Part shown: one piece after another, positions 6,400 through 12,833 of the stretch | Layout: every line of letters starts with the position of its first letter | Position numbering within the stretch: the stretch's first letter is position 1 | Source: an uncultured Bacilli bacterium | GTDB lineage: Bacteria; Bacillota_I; Bacilli_A; RF39; UBA660 | DNA length: 12,833 nucleotides | Assembly (NCBI GenBank): GCA_910585335.1 | Contig: CAJUCU010000007.1 | Location: 1-12,833 of the forward strand | Direction: 5' to 3' | The notes under the pieces: model-generated | What the model was told of the DNA's origin: nothing | The model's database searches: none | The model's input: only the letters and a program-made list of their open reading frames with translations | Position numbers and translations under genes: made by a program

Positions 6400-7123
6400 A
6401 TGGAGTAGGTGTTACGGTTTCATCAGGTGCTGGCGTTACTGGGGTGTTAACCGTTGTATCTGGTTCTTTATTTTCTTCTTTTTCTGTATCCTTATCTTTT
6501 ACAGGTGGTAATGTTACTTGTGGTTCATATATTTCAATGTTTCCTGTATAGAATTTACCATTGTAAGTTATTGTATATTGATAAGCTCCAGCAGCATTTA
6601 CATTGACACTAGATAAATCAAGTTTCATGGCGATTTTTGCTTCTTCTGGTACAGTTTCTACAATATAAGTTGTAATATCTGTAGATAAAGTAGCACCTTT
6701 GGTTAGTTTTAATGATTTTAGTGTTAACTTATCGATTGTAGGAAGTGGTTTTTCTTTGATAACATAAGTTCCATTATAAGTTTTTTTCTTATAAGTAATA
6801 GTGTATGTATATGTTCCTGCCACTGTTACATTGATAGCACTGGTATCTAGTTTTAGTTGCTTTAAAATTTTGTCTTCTAAATCATACACTAGATAGTCTT
6901 TTATGTCGACACTAATTGGTGTGTTAATTTCACTTTCCATATCTTTTAGTTTAATTTCATTATCTTTTGTTTTGGCAACTCGTTTTTGAATAATCTTAAA
7001 TTTTACCACGTTTTTTGGTTCTTTTCCTTTTATCACTAGGGGCATTATTATACCGCTTGCAATACATAAAACACCTAAAACTGCAATTGTAGAAATTGTA
7101 ATCTTTTTGGTTTTATTATCCAT
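6398..7123 (-). CDS. Membrane-anchored extracellular protein with two beta-rich repeats and a Pro/Thr tail
   Basis: No specific function is recognised. The 241-residue product has a short basic N-terminus and one hydrophobic segment at about residues 9-32, with no lipobox seen, so it looks like an N-terminally anchored outside protein. Two copies of a domain follow, about 67-123 and 147-199. Each has a Leu-Asp-x-Ser-x-Asn-Val motif, then Ala-Gly-x-Tyr-x-Tyr-Thr-Ile-Thr-Tyr and a short strand, resembling the small Ig-like repeats of Gram-positive surface proteins. The C-terminus is rich in Pro, Thr, Glu and Asp and ends in TPTP, with no sorting signal. The ATG at 7123 is used because GTAGGGA lies 6 nt upstream and a TATAAT box lies inside any longer reading frame. 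A scaffold or ligand-binding role is possible but unproven. Confidence 0.8.
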   Translation of the reverse strand: MDNKTKKITISTIAVLGVLCIASGIIMPLVIKGKEPKNVVKFKIIQKRVAKTKDNEIKLKDMESEINTPISVDIKDYLVYDLEDKILKQLKLDTSAINVTVAGTYTYTITYKKKTYNGTYVIKEKPLPTIDKLTLKSLKLTKGATLSTDITTYIVETVPEEAKIAMKLDLSSVNVNAAGAYQYTITYNGKFYTGNIEIYEPQVTLPPVKDKDTEKEENKEPDTTVNTPVTPAPDETVTPTP

Positions 7124-7145
7124 AGTATCCCTACTTTCTATTCTA

Positions 7146-7174
7146 ATTATAGTATAATAAATTTTTTTCCACAA
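7146..7174 (-). promoter_or_regulatory. Putative promoter of the repeat-protein gene
   Basis: On the minus strand, a perfect TATAAT (7146-7151) lies 17 bp from TTGTGG (7169-7174). The -35 overlaps a TTTTCCACA element (7165-7173) similar to the sites in front of fhs. Confidence 0.5.
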
Positions 7175-7192
7175 GTAAAATGTTTTCTTTTG

Positions 7193-7221
7193 TTGAATAT
7201 TATGTCAATTTAACATATAAT
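7193..7221 (+). promoter_or_regulatory. Promoter of the nfeD-SPFH operon
   Basis: TTGAAT (7193-7198) and a perfect TATAAT (7216-7221) are separated by 17 bp. AGGAG follows at 7231-7235, and the ATG at 7243 is 7 nt further. The position of this -10 excludes the longer reading frame that begins at 7180. Confidence 0.65.
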
Positions 7222-7242
7222 TTAAGTATTAGGAGACGTATT

Positions 7243-7662
7243 ATGAATGTAGTTTGGTTTTTTCTGTTTTTATTGTTATTGATATTAGAGATTGCAACTG
7301 TTAATCTTGTTTCCATTTGGTTTGCCATTGGTGCACTTTTTTCCTTTGCTACTTCTTTTTTTACAGATAGTATTTTGGTTCAAGTTATTGTTTTCATTCT
7401 TGCTAGTGGATGTAGTCTTATGATTACCAAACCTATCGTGAAAAAAATGAGAAAACGGGAGATTCACTTTACGAATGCAGATCGTATTATTGGAAAGAAA
7501 GGTCTTGTTCTTCGACGAATAGAGAAGTATCATCCTGGCGAAGTTTCTACACTTGGGTCTATTTGGACGGCGGTTAGTGATGAGAAAATCGAAAAGGGAG
7601 AAGAGGTGGTAGTAGAGCGCATTGATGGTGTAAAAATCTGGGTAAAAAAGACGAAAAGTTGA
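7243..7662 (+). CDS. NfeD-family membrane protein
   Basis: This 139-residue protein is of the short NfeD (NfeD1b-like) type. It has hydrophobic segments at about residues 2-21, 23-42 and 46-66, then a basic stretch KKMRKR. The C-terminal OB-fold domain contains ADRIIGKKGLV, GEVSTLGSIWTAVSD, GEEVVVERIDGVKIWVKK, typical of the family. It lacks the N-terminal ClpP-like protease domain of long NfeD proteins. Partner proteins of this type are encoded next to band-7/SPFH genes and are thought to help organise membrane microdomains. The next gene is such a partner and begins 18 nt downstream, so the two form an operon. The gene ends in TGA, which shows that this organism uses TGA as a stop. Confidence 0.88.
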   Translation: MNVVWFFLFLLLLILEIATVNLVSIWFAIGALFSFATSFFTDSILVQVIVFILASGCSLMITKPIVKKMRKREIHFTNADRIIGKKGLVLRRIEKYHPGEVSTLGSIWTAVSDEKIEKGEEVVVERIDGVKIWVKKTKS

Positions 7663-7680
7663 TTGAGAGGAGAATTATTT

Positions 7681-8565
7681 ATGGAAACTTTTTTGATTAT
7701 TATTATTGTTATTTTAGTGGTATTAGCACTTGGTGTTAAAATTATTCCACAATCAAAGGCTTATGTTATTGAACGACTTGGTAGTTATGATAGAACTATG
7801 CAGACTGGGCCACATTACAAAGTTCCTATTATTGATCGTATTGCGAATGTGGTTAATTTAAAAGAGATTGTGAAGGACTTTGAACCACAACCAGTGATTA
7901 CAAAGGATAATGTTACGATGCAAATTGATACCGTTGTATACTTTCAGATTACAGATCCTAAACTGTATACTTATGGTGTGGAAAATCCAATTAGTGCTAT
8001 TGAGAATTTAACGGCAACAACACTTCGAAATATTATTGGTGAATTGGAGCTGGATGAGACTTTGACATCTCGTGATATTATCAATACTAAAATGCGTTCT
8101 ATTTTGGATGAGGCTACAGACCCTTGGGGTATTAAAGTCAATCGTGTAGAAGTAAAAAATATTTTGCCACCACATGATATTCAAGAGGCAATGGAAAAAC
8201 AAATGCGAGCAGAACGTGAGAGACGTGAATCTATCTTGAAGGCAGAAGGTGAAAAGAAAGCGGCTATTTTACTTGCTGAAGGTGAGAAAGAGAGTATGAT
8301 TTTAAGAGCGGATGCTAAGAGAGAAGCACAAATTAGAGAAGCGGAAGGTGAGGCAGAAGCAATTATCAAAATTCAAGAAGCAACAGCACAAGGATTAAAA
8401 CTTTTGAAGGAAGCTAAAATGGATGAAGCAGTATTAAAATTAAAGAGTTATGAAGCTTTAGTGGATGTTGCAAAAGGAAATGCGACTAAGATTATTGTAC
8501 CTAGTGATATTCAAAATCTAGCTACTTTTGGAACTGTACTTACAGAAACTTCTAAAAAGGAATAG
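7681..8565 (+). CDS. SPFH/band-7 (stomatin/prohibitin-like) membrane protein
   Basis: The 294-residue product resembles slipins and QmcA: an N-terminal membrane segment at about residues 3-20, then a band-7 domain from IIPQSKAYVIERLGSY to about residue 180. A charged, alanine- and glutamate-rich coiled coil at about 180-245 contains repeated AEGEK/AEGE units. Such proteins oligomerise into rings or lattices on the membrane and scaffold proteases and microdomains. The ATG at 7681 is preferred over an in-frame TTG at 7663, because GAGAGGAG ends 8 nt before the ATG and overlaps the TTG. It follows an NfeD partner gene, the standard arrangement for this pair. A bidirectional terminator ends the operon. 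Confidence 0.92.
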   Translation: METFLIIIIVILVVLALGVKIIPQSKAYVIERLGSYDRTMQTGPHYKVPIIDRIANVVNLKEIVKDFEPQPVITKDNVTMQIDTVVYFQITDPKLYTYGVENPISAIENLTATTLRNIIGELELDETLTSRDIINTKMRSILDEATDPWGIKVNRVEVKNILPPHDIQEAMEKQMRAERERRESILKAEGEKKAAILLAEGEKESMILRADAKREAQIREAEGEAEAIIKIQEATAQGLKLLKEAKMDEAVLKLKSYEALVDVAKGNATKIIVPSDIQNLATFGTVLTETSKKE

Positions 8566-8604
8566 TGTTTATTTACAGTAAATTTAGACATGTCAAAGAA
8601 TGTC

Positions 8605-8645
8605 AAAAGAGTATGTAAAAATTATTTTATTTACATACTCTTTTT
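8605..8645. terminator. Bidirectional terminator between the SPFH and glycosylase genes
   Basis: A 15-bp perfect stem, AAAAGAGTATGTAAA (8605-8619) with its complement at 8630-8644, has a 10-nt A/T loop and A/T-rich flanks. The right arm encodes the end of the minus-strand gene (Lys-Lys-Ser-Met-stop). Confidence 0.9.
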
Positions 8646-9116
8646 GATGACTTGATAATCTTTTATTAATTTTTCTAGACTGTATGTTGCGTTCGCTGGA
8701 GAACTGCTAGGCAAGTAGATTGCCTCCATTTTTGTTTTTGGAAATACTTCCTTTTGATAAATATCATAAGCTTTTTTTCCCGTTGTATAAATTCTTTTCA
8801 CGTTGGTTTCTTTTATTAACTTTTGGATATTATTTACTTTGATATTTTTTATAGAAGCATCACTTGAGGCATCTATTGTACAGGAAGATAGCACATCCCA
8901 GAGTGCAATTTTATGCTTTTTTAAAAAATCTTTTTTTTCTGCTATTGTCACTGGTAGTGGTTCTTCATATACTTTTTCTAGTATACGCCAAAATCTGTTT
9001 TGGGGATGCATATAGTAAAAGCCTAGCTCTCTAGACTTTACACTGGGAATACTACCTAATATTAAAATTTCTGAATTTTTATCATAGAATGGTTCTAGGT
9101 TATGATTTACTTTCAT
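8631..9116 (-). CDS. Hypoxanthine/uracil-DNA glycosylase-like protein (UDG family 6 type)
   Basis: The 161-residue protein matches the small hypoxanthine-DNA glycosylase branch of the uracil-DNA glycosylase superfamily, which removes deaminated adenine (and in some members uracil) from DNA. Motif 1 is LILGSIPSVKS (residues 18-28), followed by YYMHPQNRFW (34-43) with the conserved Asn40. ALWDVLSSC (71-79) and the C-terminal LPSSSPANA loop (135-143) complete the pattern. It is the last gene of a three-gene operon, and its ATG lies inside the end of the radical SAM gene (17-bp overlap) with only a weak ribosome-binding site, so translation is probably coupled. Its exact base specificity cannot be read from sequence. 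Confidence 0.87.
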   Translation of the reverse strand: MKVNHNLEPFYDKNSEILILGSIPSVKSRELGFYYMHPQNRFWRILEKVYEEPLPVTIAEKKDFLKKHKIALWDVLSSCTIDASSDASIKNIKVNNIQKLIKETNVKRIYTTGKKAYDIYQKEVFPKTKMEAIYLPSSSPANATYSLEKLIKDYQVIKKSM

Positions 9117-10059
9117 CTTTTAATCTCTTTCCTTGGAAACTTTCTCTTTTTACCATTTCTTTATCAATATCGTTTAATACACAGAATTTTTTGACGAGCC
9201 AATTAGGTTCTACTAAGTCATCTAGTTTGGGGTCGCCTGTGATTCGATGTATTACGATATTTGGTCTTAAATACTCTAATTGATCAATTACAATATCAAT
9301 ATATTCTTCTTTAGTTAAAACAGGGAATTTTTCCTTTTCATACATTTTTTCTAGCTTTGTATTCTTTAGGATATGTAGCATATGAATTTTAATTCCTTGA
9401 ATATCTAATGTGTTTAAATATTTTACCGTTTCTATCATTTCTTCTTTGCTCTCATATGGCAGACCATTAATGATATGAACTACCACATCAATCTGTTCTT
9501 TTCTCAGTTTTTTTACCATATTTTCAAAACAAGAAAGACTGTGACACCGATTAATTAATTTTGATGTTTTTCCGTGAATCGTTTGTAGACCTAGTTCTAT
9601 GGTTAAATAAGTTCTTTTATTTAATTCTTTTAAATATTCTAAACATTCATCTGTAATTGCATCTGGTCTTGTGGCAATGTTTAGACCAATTACATTTTCT
9701 TGCTTTAAGATTTTTTCGTATTTTTCTTTTAATACCTCTACTTTGGCGTAGGTGTTGGTGCGGGCTTGAAAATAACCAATATATTTTGCCTCTTTCCATT
9801 TATGATGCAGCAATTTTTTTACTTCTTCAAATTGGGTTAATATATCGTCTTCTTTTTTACCAGCAAATTCACCACTTCCAAGTGGAGAACAATAAATACA
9901 ACCACCATAGCCTGCAGTTCCATCTATATTAGGACATGAAAAGCCTGCATTTAGACTGATTTTAAATACTTTACTATGAAAACGATTTTTATAATAATAA
10001 TCTAGGGTATGATATCTTTTGTTGTTATTACTATAATAAAAAGGATTTTTAGTCTTCAC
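9100..10059 (-). CDS. ytqA: Radical SAM protein of the YtqA/YhcC (TIGR01212) type
   Basis: This 319-residue protein carries the radical SAM cluster motif with an unusually long first gap: Cys42, Cys54 and Cys57 in SCPNIDGTAGYGGCIYC. The GSGEFAG loop follows, then TIM-barrel segments including IGYFQARTNTYA, GLNIATRPDAI, YLTIELGLQT, VVVHIINGLPYE, IKIHMLHIL and VIHRITGDP. This is characteristic of the YtqA/YhcC family, whose substrate I do not know with confidence; links to RNA modification have been suggested. The start is a GTG inside the last codons of the patatin gene (11-bp overlap). No ribosome-binding site is visible, implying translational coupling. KNPFYYSNNNKRYHTL matches the usual N-terminus, supporting this start. 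Confidence 0.9.
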   Translation of the reverse strand: MKTKNPFYYSNNNKRYHTLDYYYKNRFHSKVFKISLNAGFSCPNIDGTAGYGGCIYCSPLGSGEFAGKKEDDILTQFEEVKKLLHHKWKEAKYIGYFQARTNTYAKVEVLKEKYEKILKQENVIGLNIATRPDAITDECLEYLKELNKRTYLTIELGLQTIHGKTSKLINRCHSLSCFENMVKKLRKEQIDVVVHIINGLPYESKEEMIETVKYLNTLDIQGIKIHMLHILKNTKLEKMYEKEKFPVLTKEEYIDIVIDQLEYLRPNIVIHRITGDPKLDDLVEPNWLVKKFCVLNDIDKEMVKRESFQGKRLKDESKS

Positions 10060-11239
10060 TAATTGTAAATAAATATAAGGCTTTTAGAAATTCATTTGGG
10101 GCAAGTGTTGCATTTTGTCTTATCGCCTTTAAATTTCCTTTCTTTAACTTCTCATAAGTATCTAAAACCATGGTCTTTGATTTTAATAGTTTTTTAAACA
10201 TCGTAGCACCCTTTTCTATGGCATCTAGTTCGTCTTCTATTCTTTTTAGTAGTTCATCATTAAAAACATGGTAGTTGTATATCTTGGTTTCGTCTAAATG
10301 AAACATTTTTCCAAGCTCTTCCATTAATGTCAACATATATTTTGGTGATGTTATTTTTTTTCTCAATGACATGTTTACCACTTGGTTCAATAGTTTTTTT
10401 GTCTTTAGTATTCGTTTGAAATGGAATTCATAAGTATCTTTATATCGACGTTCACATTTGGCAATACTATTTTTTTTGAAAGTGTATCTTTTTCCATCTA
10501 ATCTACCAAATTTCTTCATCGTATCGTTGTAGCCAAAAATCATATTACGTCTAGCATCTTCTTCATTAAAGTTAAGGAAGAAAGAAAGTTCGTTGTTTGG
10601 TTTTATCGTGGTAATTTTGATTTTTTTCTTGACAGGAAGTTTTACGCCTGGTGCATTTAGGTCTACGGCGATTACTTCATCTGCGCCTAGGTCAATGGCT
10701 AAATTAATAGGAAGATTATCAATTACACCACCATCCATATATTTATCATTGTCAATTTCTTTTAGTTGGAATGCTGGAAAACATGAAGCAGAAGCCATTA
10801 AATAAGAGGCTAATTTTTCTTCCTTCATTTTGGATTTTTGTAAAAAGACAGGTTTTTTCTGCTTTATATTTAAAGTTACTAAACCATAATCAATATCTGA
10901 CTCAAAAAACCTTCTTGTATTTAAAGCTTCTTCAATAATGTCTTCGATTTTTCCTACATCAATACCGCCATTTTTTATAAATTCTTTTTCGAATAAGCGC
11001 AAGATTTCTTTGTTACTCTTTGTATTGATGTCTTCTCCAAATAGTAGTTGCATATTTAACTTTTTCCAAATTCTTACGGCTTTGTGATATTGTTTTTGTA
11101 CCATTAAAGCGCCATTTAAAGCTCCTGCTGATGTTCCTGTTACAATATCATATTTAATGTGTAGACGTCTTAGGGCTTTCCATACTCCGATTTCATAGGA
11201 ACCTTTAGAGCCTCCCCCAGATAATACAATTGCTCTCAA
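10049..11239 (-). CDS. Patatin-like phospholipase (RssA/YlbK-like)
   Basis: This predicted cytoplasmic lipid acyl hydrolase has a Ser-Asp dyad. The 396-residue product begins with the oxyanion motif GGGSKGSYE (8-16). The nucleophile elbow GTSAG gives Ser37, and DGG gives Asp169. The C-terminal 200 residues are charged and helical and extend beyond the minimal patatin domain. The start is taken as the TTG at 11239, because AAGGAGTG lies 6 nt upstream. An in-frame TTG at 11266 would add nine residues but would place this site inside the gene, and it lacks its own. It is the first gene of the operon with ytqA and the DNA glycosylase. The natural substrate is unknown. Confidence 0.9.
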   Translation of the reverse strand: MRAIVLSGGGSKGSYEIGVWKALRRLHIKYDIVTGTSAGALNGALMVQKQYHKAVRIWKKLNMQLLFGEDINTKSNKEILRLFEKEFIKNGGIDVGKIEDIIEEALNTRRFFESDIDYGLVTLNIKQKKPVFLQKSKMKEEKLASYLMASASCFPAFQLKEIDNDKYMDGGVIDNLPINLAIDLGADEVIAVDLNAPGVKLPVKKKIKITTIKPNNELSFFLNFNEEDARRNMIFGYNDTMKKFGRLDGKRYTFKKNSIAKCERRYKDTYEFHFKRILKTKKLLNQVVNMSLRKKITSPKYMLTLMEELGKMFHLDETKIYNYHVFNDELLKRIEDELDAIEKGATMFKKLLKSKTMVLDTYEKLKKGNLKAIRQNATLAPNEFLKALYLFTISED

Positions 11240-11276
11240 AAGTATCACTCCTTTTCCCTTTTTCAAAATTGGTTAG

Positions 11277-11305
11277 ATTATACCATAAATTACTCGAAAA
11301 ATCAA
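11277..11305 (-). promoter_or_regulatory. Promoter of the patatin-ytqA-glycosylase operon
   Basis: On the minus strand, TTGATT (11300-11305) and TATAAT (11277-11282), the latter preceded by TGG, are 17 bp apart. The expected start of transcription is near 11270, about 30 nt before the TTG start codon. The site interlocks with the opposing promoter of the VanY gene. Confidence 0.65.
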
Positions 11306-11322
11306 ATGATTCATGCTATAAT
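11294..11322 (+). promoter_or_regulatory. Promoter of the VanY-type peptidase gene
   Basis: A perfect extended -10, TGC-TATAAT, lies at 11314-11322. The -35 position, 17 bp upstream (TCGAAA), is weak. It lies within the reading frame upstream of the ATG at 11345, which excludes the longer start at 11306. Confidence 0.6.
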
Positions 11323-11344
11323 AAGAATAATAGGTGGTGAAGTA

Positions 11345-12475
11345 ATGCAAAAGAGAAAAATAAAATTAAAAAGACCAGCGATTATTTTACTTTGGGTTTT
11401 GGGTGGTATTTTTGCCTGTCTTATCGTACTCGGTATATTTTATTCTTATCAGATTCACTCTCTAACTAGTTTAGGTTATAGTAAAAAAGCAAGTCATCAA
11501 ATTTTGTTGCAGTTTAAAAAAGATTATATTGTTTCTGTTGGGGAAAACAAAACATTAAATGCCGCTTTTGAAAGTGAAGACTATGTCGAGAAGAATTTAG
11601 ATCATTATCAAAAGATTAAATATCAGAAGCAGGAAAATTTGATTGCCAATATTAATAAGCTGATTAAGAAGGGGTATAGTGATTATGAGATTTCGATGAT
11701 TGTAACACATGGGGATGATCAAGCTGTATCTGATTTTGCAAAGCGTGATAAAGTTCGTTATTTAGAAGAGTTTTATAGTATTTCTTATGCTAGGCTTGAA
11801 AACTATGATCGATATTTAAAATATATGGATGAAGAAAGAGAAGATGAAGAGACGACGGTTTTACACGTTAATTTGAATCTTGATATTCCAGATTATGAAC
11901 AAGCAGTTGAAGTCGCTCAGTTTTCTATTGATATGTTTGTAAATAAACATCATTATTTAGATAAGAATTTTAAAGTAGATGATTTAGTAGTGGTGGATTC
12001 TAAATATACGGTAGGAGATCAGAAGATAAAGGCCAATCGTGAGGCGTATAATGCATTTGTTTCTATGCTAAAAGATGGTGAGAAAGAAGATATGCATTTT
12101 CTAATTAATTCTTGTTATCGGAGTTATCAAGATCAGGAGGAAACTTGGAACACTTATAAAGGACTTTATGGGGATAATTATGTTTTAAAGTATGTAGCAA
12201 AACCTGGATTTTCTGAGCATCAAACAGGCCTTGGTTTTGATATTGCCTCTACTTCTGCTAATGTATTTGTAGAATCAAAAGAGTCTAAGTGGTTATTTGA
12301 TAATGCTTATAAATATGGATTTATTTATCGTTATCCTAAAGGACTTGAGAGTATTACTGGGTATAATTATGAATCATGGCATTACCGCTATGTTGGTAAG
12401 AAAATTGCTAAATATATCGAAGATAATAATATTACTTTTGATGAGTATTATGTGAGATTTTTAGATACTAATTAG
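11345..12475 (+). CDS. D-alanyl-D-alanine carboxypeptidase of the VanY type (M15B)
   Basis: This membrane-anchored zinc peptidase is expected to trim D-Ala from peptidoglycan stem peptides on the outer face of the membrane. It has 376 residues, with a basic N-terminus, a transmembrane segment at about 12-34 and a charged, mostly helical region of unknown role at about 40-165. The M15 catalytic domain occupies about 185-360. The zinc ligands and base are visible: His292 and Asp299 in SEHQTGLGFD, and Glu343 and His346 in ESWHYR. Arg259 lies in SCYRS. AGGTGGTG lies just before the ATG at 11345, and the -10 box is upstream of it. The neighbours are not vanA/vanB resistance genes, so a wall-maturation role is more likely than glycopeptide resistance. 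Confidence 0.93.
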   Translation: MQKRKIKLKRPAIILLWVLGGIFACLIVLGIFYSYQIHSLTSLGYSKKASHQILLQFKKDYIVSVGENKTLNAAFESEDYVEKNLDHYQKIKYQKQENLIANINKLIKKGYSDYEISMIVTHGDDQAVSDFAKRDKVRYLEEFYSISYARLENYDRYLKYMDEEREDEETTVLHVNLNLDIPDYEQAVEVAQFSIDMFVNKHHYLDKNFKVDDLVVVDSKYTVGDQKIKANREAYNAFVSMLKDGEKEDMHFLINSCYRSYQDQEETWNTYKGLYGDNYVLKYVAKPGFSEHQTGLGFDIASTSANVFVESKESKWLFDNAYKYGFIYRYPKGLESITGYNYESWHYRYVGKKIAKYIEDNNITFDEYYVRFLDTN

Positions 12476-12496
12476 TAGGAATCATGAGTTTTTTAG

Positions 12497-12510
12497 TTTT
12501 CATATGAAAA
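12497..12510. repeat. 14-bp perfect palindrome
   Basis: TTTTCATATGAAAA reads the same on both strands. It lies between the VanY stop and the terminator hairpin. It may be a protein-binding site or simply A/T-rich sequence upstream of the terminator. Confidence 0.3.
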
Positions 12511-12546
12511 TGACGTAGAAGAAGTTTTGTTTTACGCATTTTTTCT
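12511..12546 (+). terminator. Terminator of the VanY-type gene
   Basis: TG(A)CGTAGAA pairs with TTTTACGCA (12530-12538): nine pairs with one bulged A and one G-T pair. The loop has 9 nt and six T follow at 12539-12544. It directly abuts the -35 of the next promoter. Confidence 0.7.
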
Positions 12547-12574
12547 TGGAAACTTTTTCTTTTTATGATATTAT
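12546..12574 (+). promoter_or_regulatory. Promoter of the GH31 gene
   Basis: TTGGAA (12546-12551) and the extended -10 TGA-TATTAT (12566-12574) have a 17-bp spacer. The -10 is identical to the one in front of ctpA. GAGGGTGA follows before the start codon. Confidence 0.55.
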
Positions 12575-12603
12575 AGTACTAGAATAATAAGAGGGTGATG
12601 TGG

Positions 12604-12833
12604 ATGTATCCACTTGGAAAACAATTTGAAATTGATTATACAAATACCTTTTCTGATAGCAAGGCTAGTTTCCGAGGGGCAAACTGGCGTATTAGTGTCT
12701 TATCAGAACGCTTAGTGCGTCTTGAATATGATCCTAGTGGTAAGTTCGTTGATATCCCAAGCCAGCTAGTTCGGAAAAGAAATTTTGGATTACCTGAATT
12801 TAAAGTTCAACAAGATGCTGCTTATATTGAAAT
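12604..12833 (+). CDS. Glycoside hydrolase family 31 enzyme, N-terminal part (runs off the window)
   Basis: Only the first 76 codons are present. The sequence has the N-terminal beta-sandwich signature of GH31 alpha-glucosidases and alpha-xylosidases: a strand ASFRGANWRISVLSERLVRLEYD, then GKFVDIPSQLVRKRNFG. The active-site domain lies beyond the window, so substrate specificity cannot be judged. The ATG at 12604 is chosen over one at 12598 because GAGGGTGA (12591-12598) would overlap the latter. The gene has its own promoter after the VanY terminator. Confidence 0.8.
   Translation, partial: MYPLGKQFEIDYTNTFSDSKASFRGANWRISVLSERLVRLEYDPSGKFVDIPSQLVRKRNFGLPEFKVQQDAAYIE

Noticed and set aside
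7640..7690. NfeD-SPFH fusion by reading TGA as Trp (genetic code 4)
   Set aside because: The two frames are in register across the TGA, but TGG is the Trp codon used throughout. The SPFH gene has its own strong ribosome-binding site, and separate NfeD and SPFH genes are normal.
8588..8607. Direct repeat ATGTCAAAGA / ATGTCAAAAGA before the terminator
   Set aside because: It is only two imperfect copies of about ten bases in A/T-rich sequence, with no further units or link to a mobile element.
11306..11344. N-terminal extension of the VanY-type protein
   Set aside because: The extended -10 TGC-TATAAT lies inside this stretch, and a good ribosome-binding site precedes the ATG at 11345.
11345..12475. 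Glycopeptide resistance gene vanY
   Set aside because: The catalytic domain matches, but no vanR, vanS, vanH, vanA or vanX gene is adjacent, and M15 carboxypeptidases of this kind are widespread in susceptible bacteria.

Overview
The window is a stretch of AT-rich chromosome (about one third G+C by eye). It uses the standard bacterial code: one gene ends in TGA, and tryptophan is encoded by TGG. Ribosome-binding sites are strong GGAGG-type, promoters often have an extended -10 (TGn plus a TATAAT-like box), and the tRNA gene encodes its own CCA end. Together with a sortase, a thioester adhesin, CtpA, a VanY-type peptidase and an NfeD/band-7 pair, this points to a low-GC Gram-positive organism (Bacillota; a gut-type Bacilli or Clostridia relative). 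The genus cannot be read from the sequence.

Layout, left to right. (1) The 3' part of a tRNA-Asn gene with a UUCG-loop terminator. (2) ctpA, a membrane-anchored S41 processing peptidase (+). (3) Converging on it, a two-gene surface module (-): a thioester-domain/SpaA-domain protein with a VPNTN sorting signal, then an overlapping sortase gene. The signal peptide of the surface protein is out of frame with its body. (4) fhs, formate-tetrahydrofolate ligase (+), behind a near-perfect promoter. (5) A 2,4-diaminopentanoate dehydrogenase-like oxidoreductase (-) and a membrane-anchored protein with two repeated beta-rich domains and a Pro/Thr tail (-). (6) An NfeD-type protein plus an SPFH/band-7 protein (+), a classic membrane-microdomain pair. 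(7) An overlapping three-gene operon (-): patatin-like lipase, YtqA-type radical SAM protein, hypoxanthine-DNA-glycosylase-like protein. (8) A VanY-type D,D-carboxypeptidase (+), whose promoter interlocks with that of the lipase operon. (9) The first 76 codons of a glycoside hydrolase family 31 enzyme (+), cut by the window end.

Much of the region concerns the envelope: CtpA, the sortase and its likely substrate, the anchored repeat protein, NfeD/SPFH, the lipase and VanY. fhs (one-carbon metabolism), the dehydrogenase and the DNA glycosylase are single housekeeping or catabolic genes. Genes are packed tightly: no gene-free gap reaches 300 bp, and all three convergent junctions have a hairpin terminator that also encodes the last codons of the minus-strand gene.

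No mobile element, CRISPR array or large repeat was seen. The most unusual item is the surface module. Its sortase has no arginine after the catalytic cysteine, its putative substrate has a non-canonical VPNTN signal, and that substrate's signal peptide is displaced by one reading frame at an ATGA stop/start overlap.
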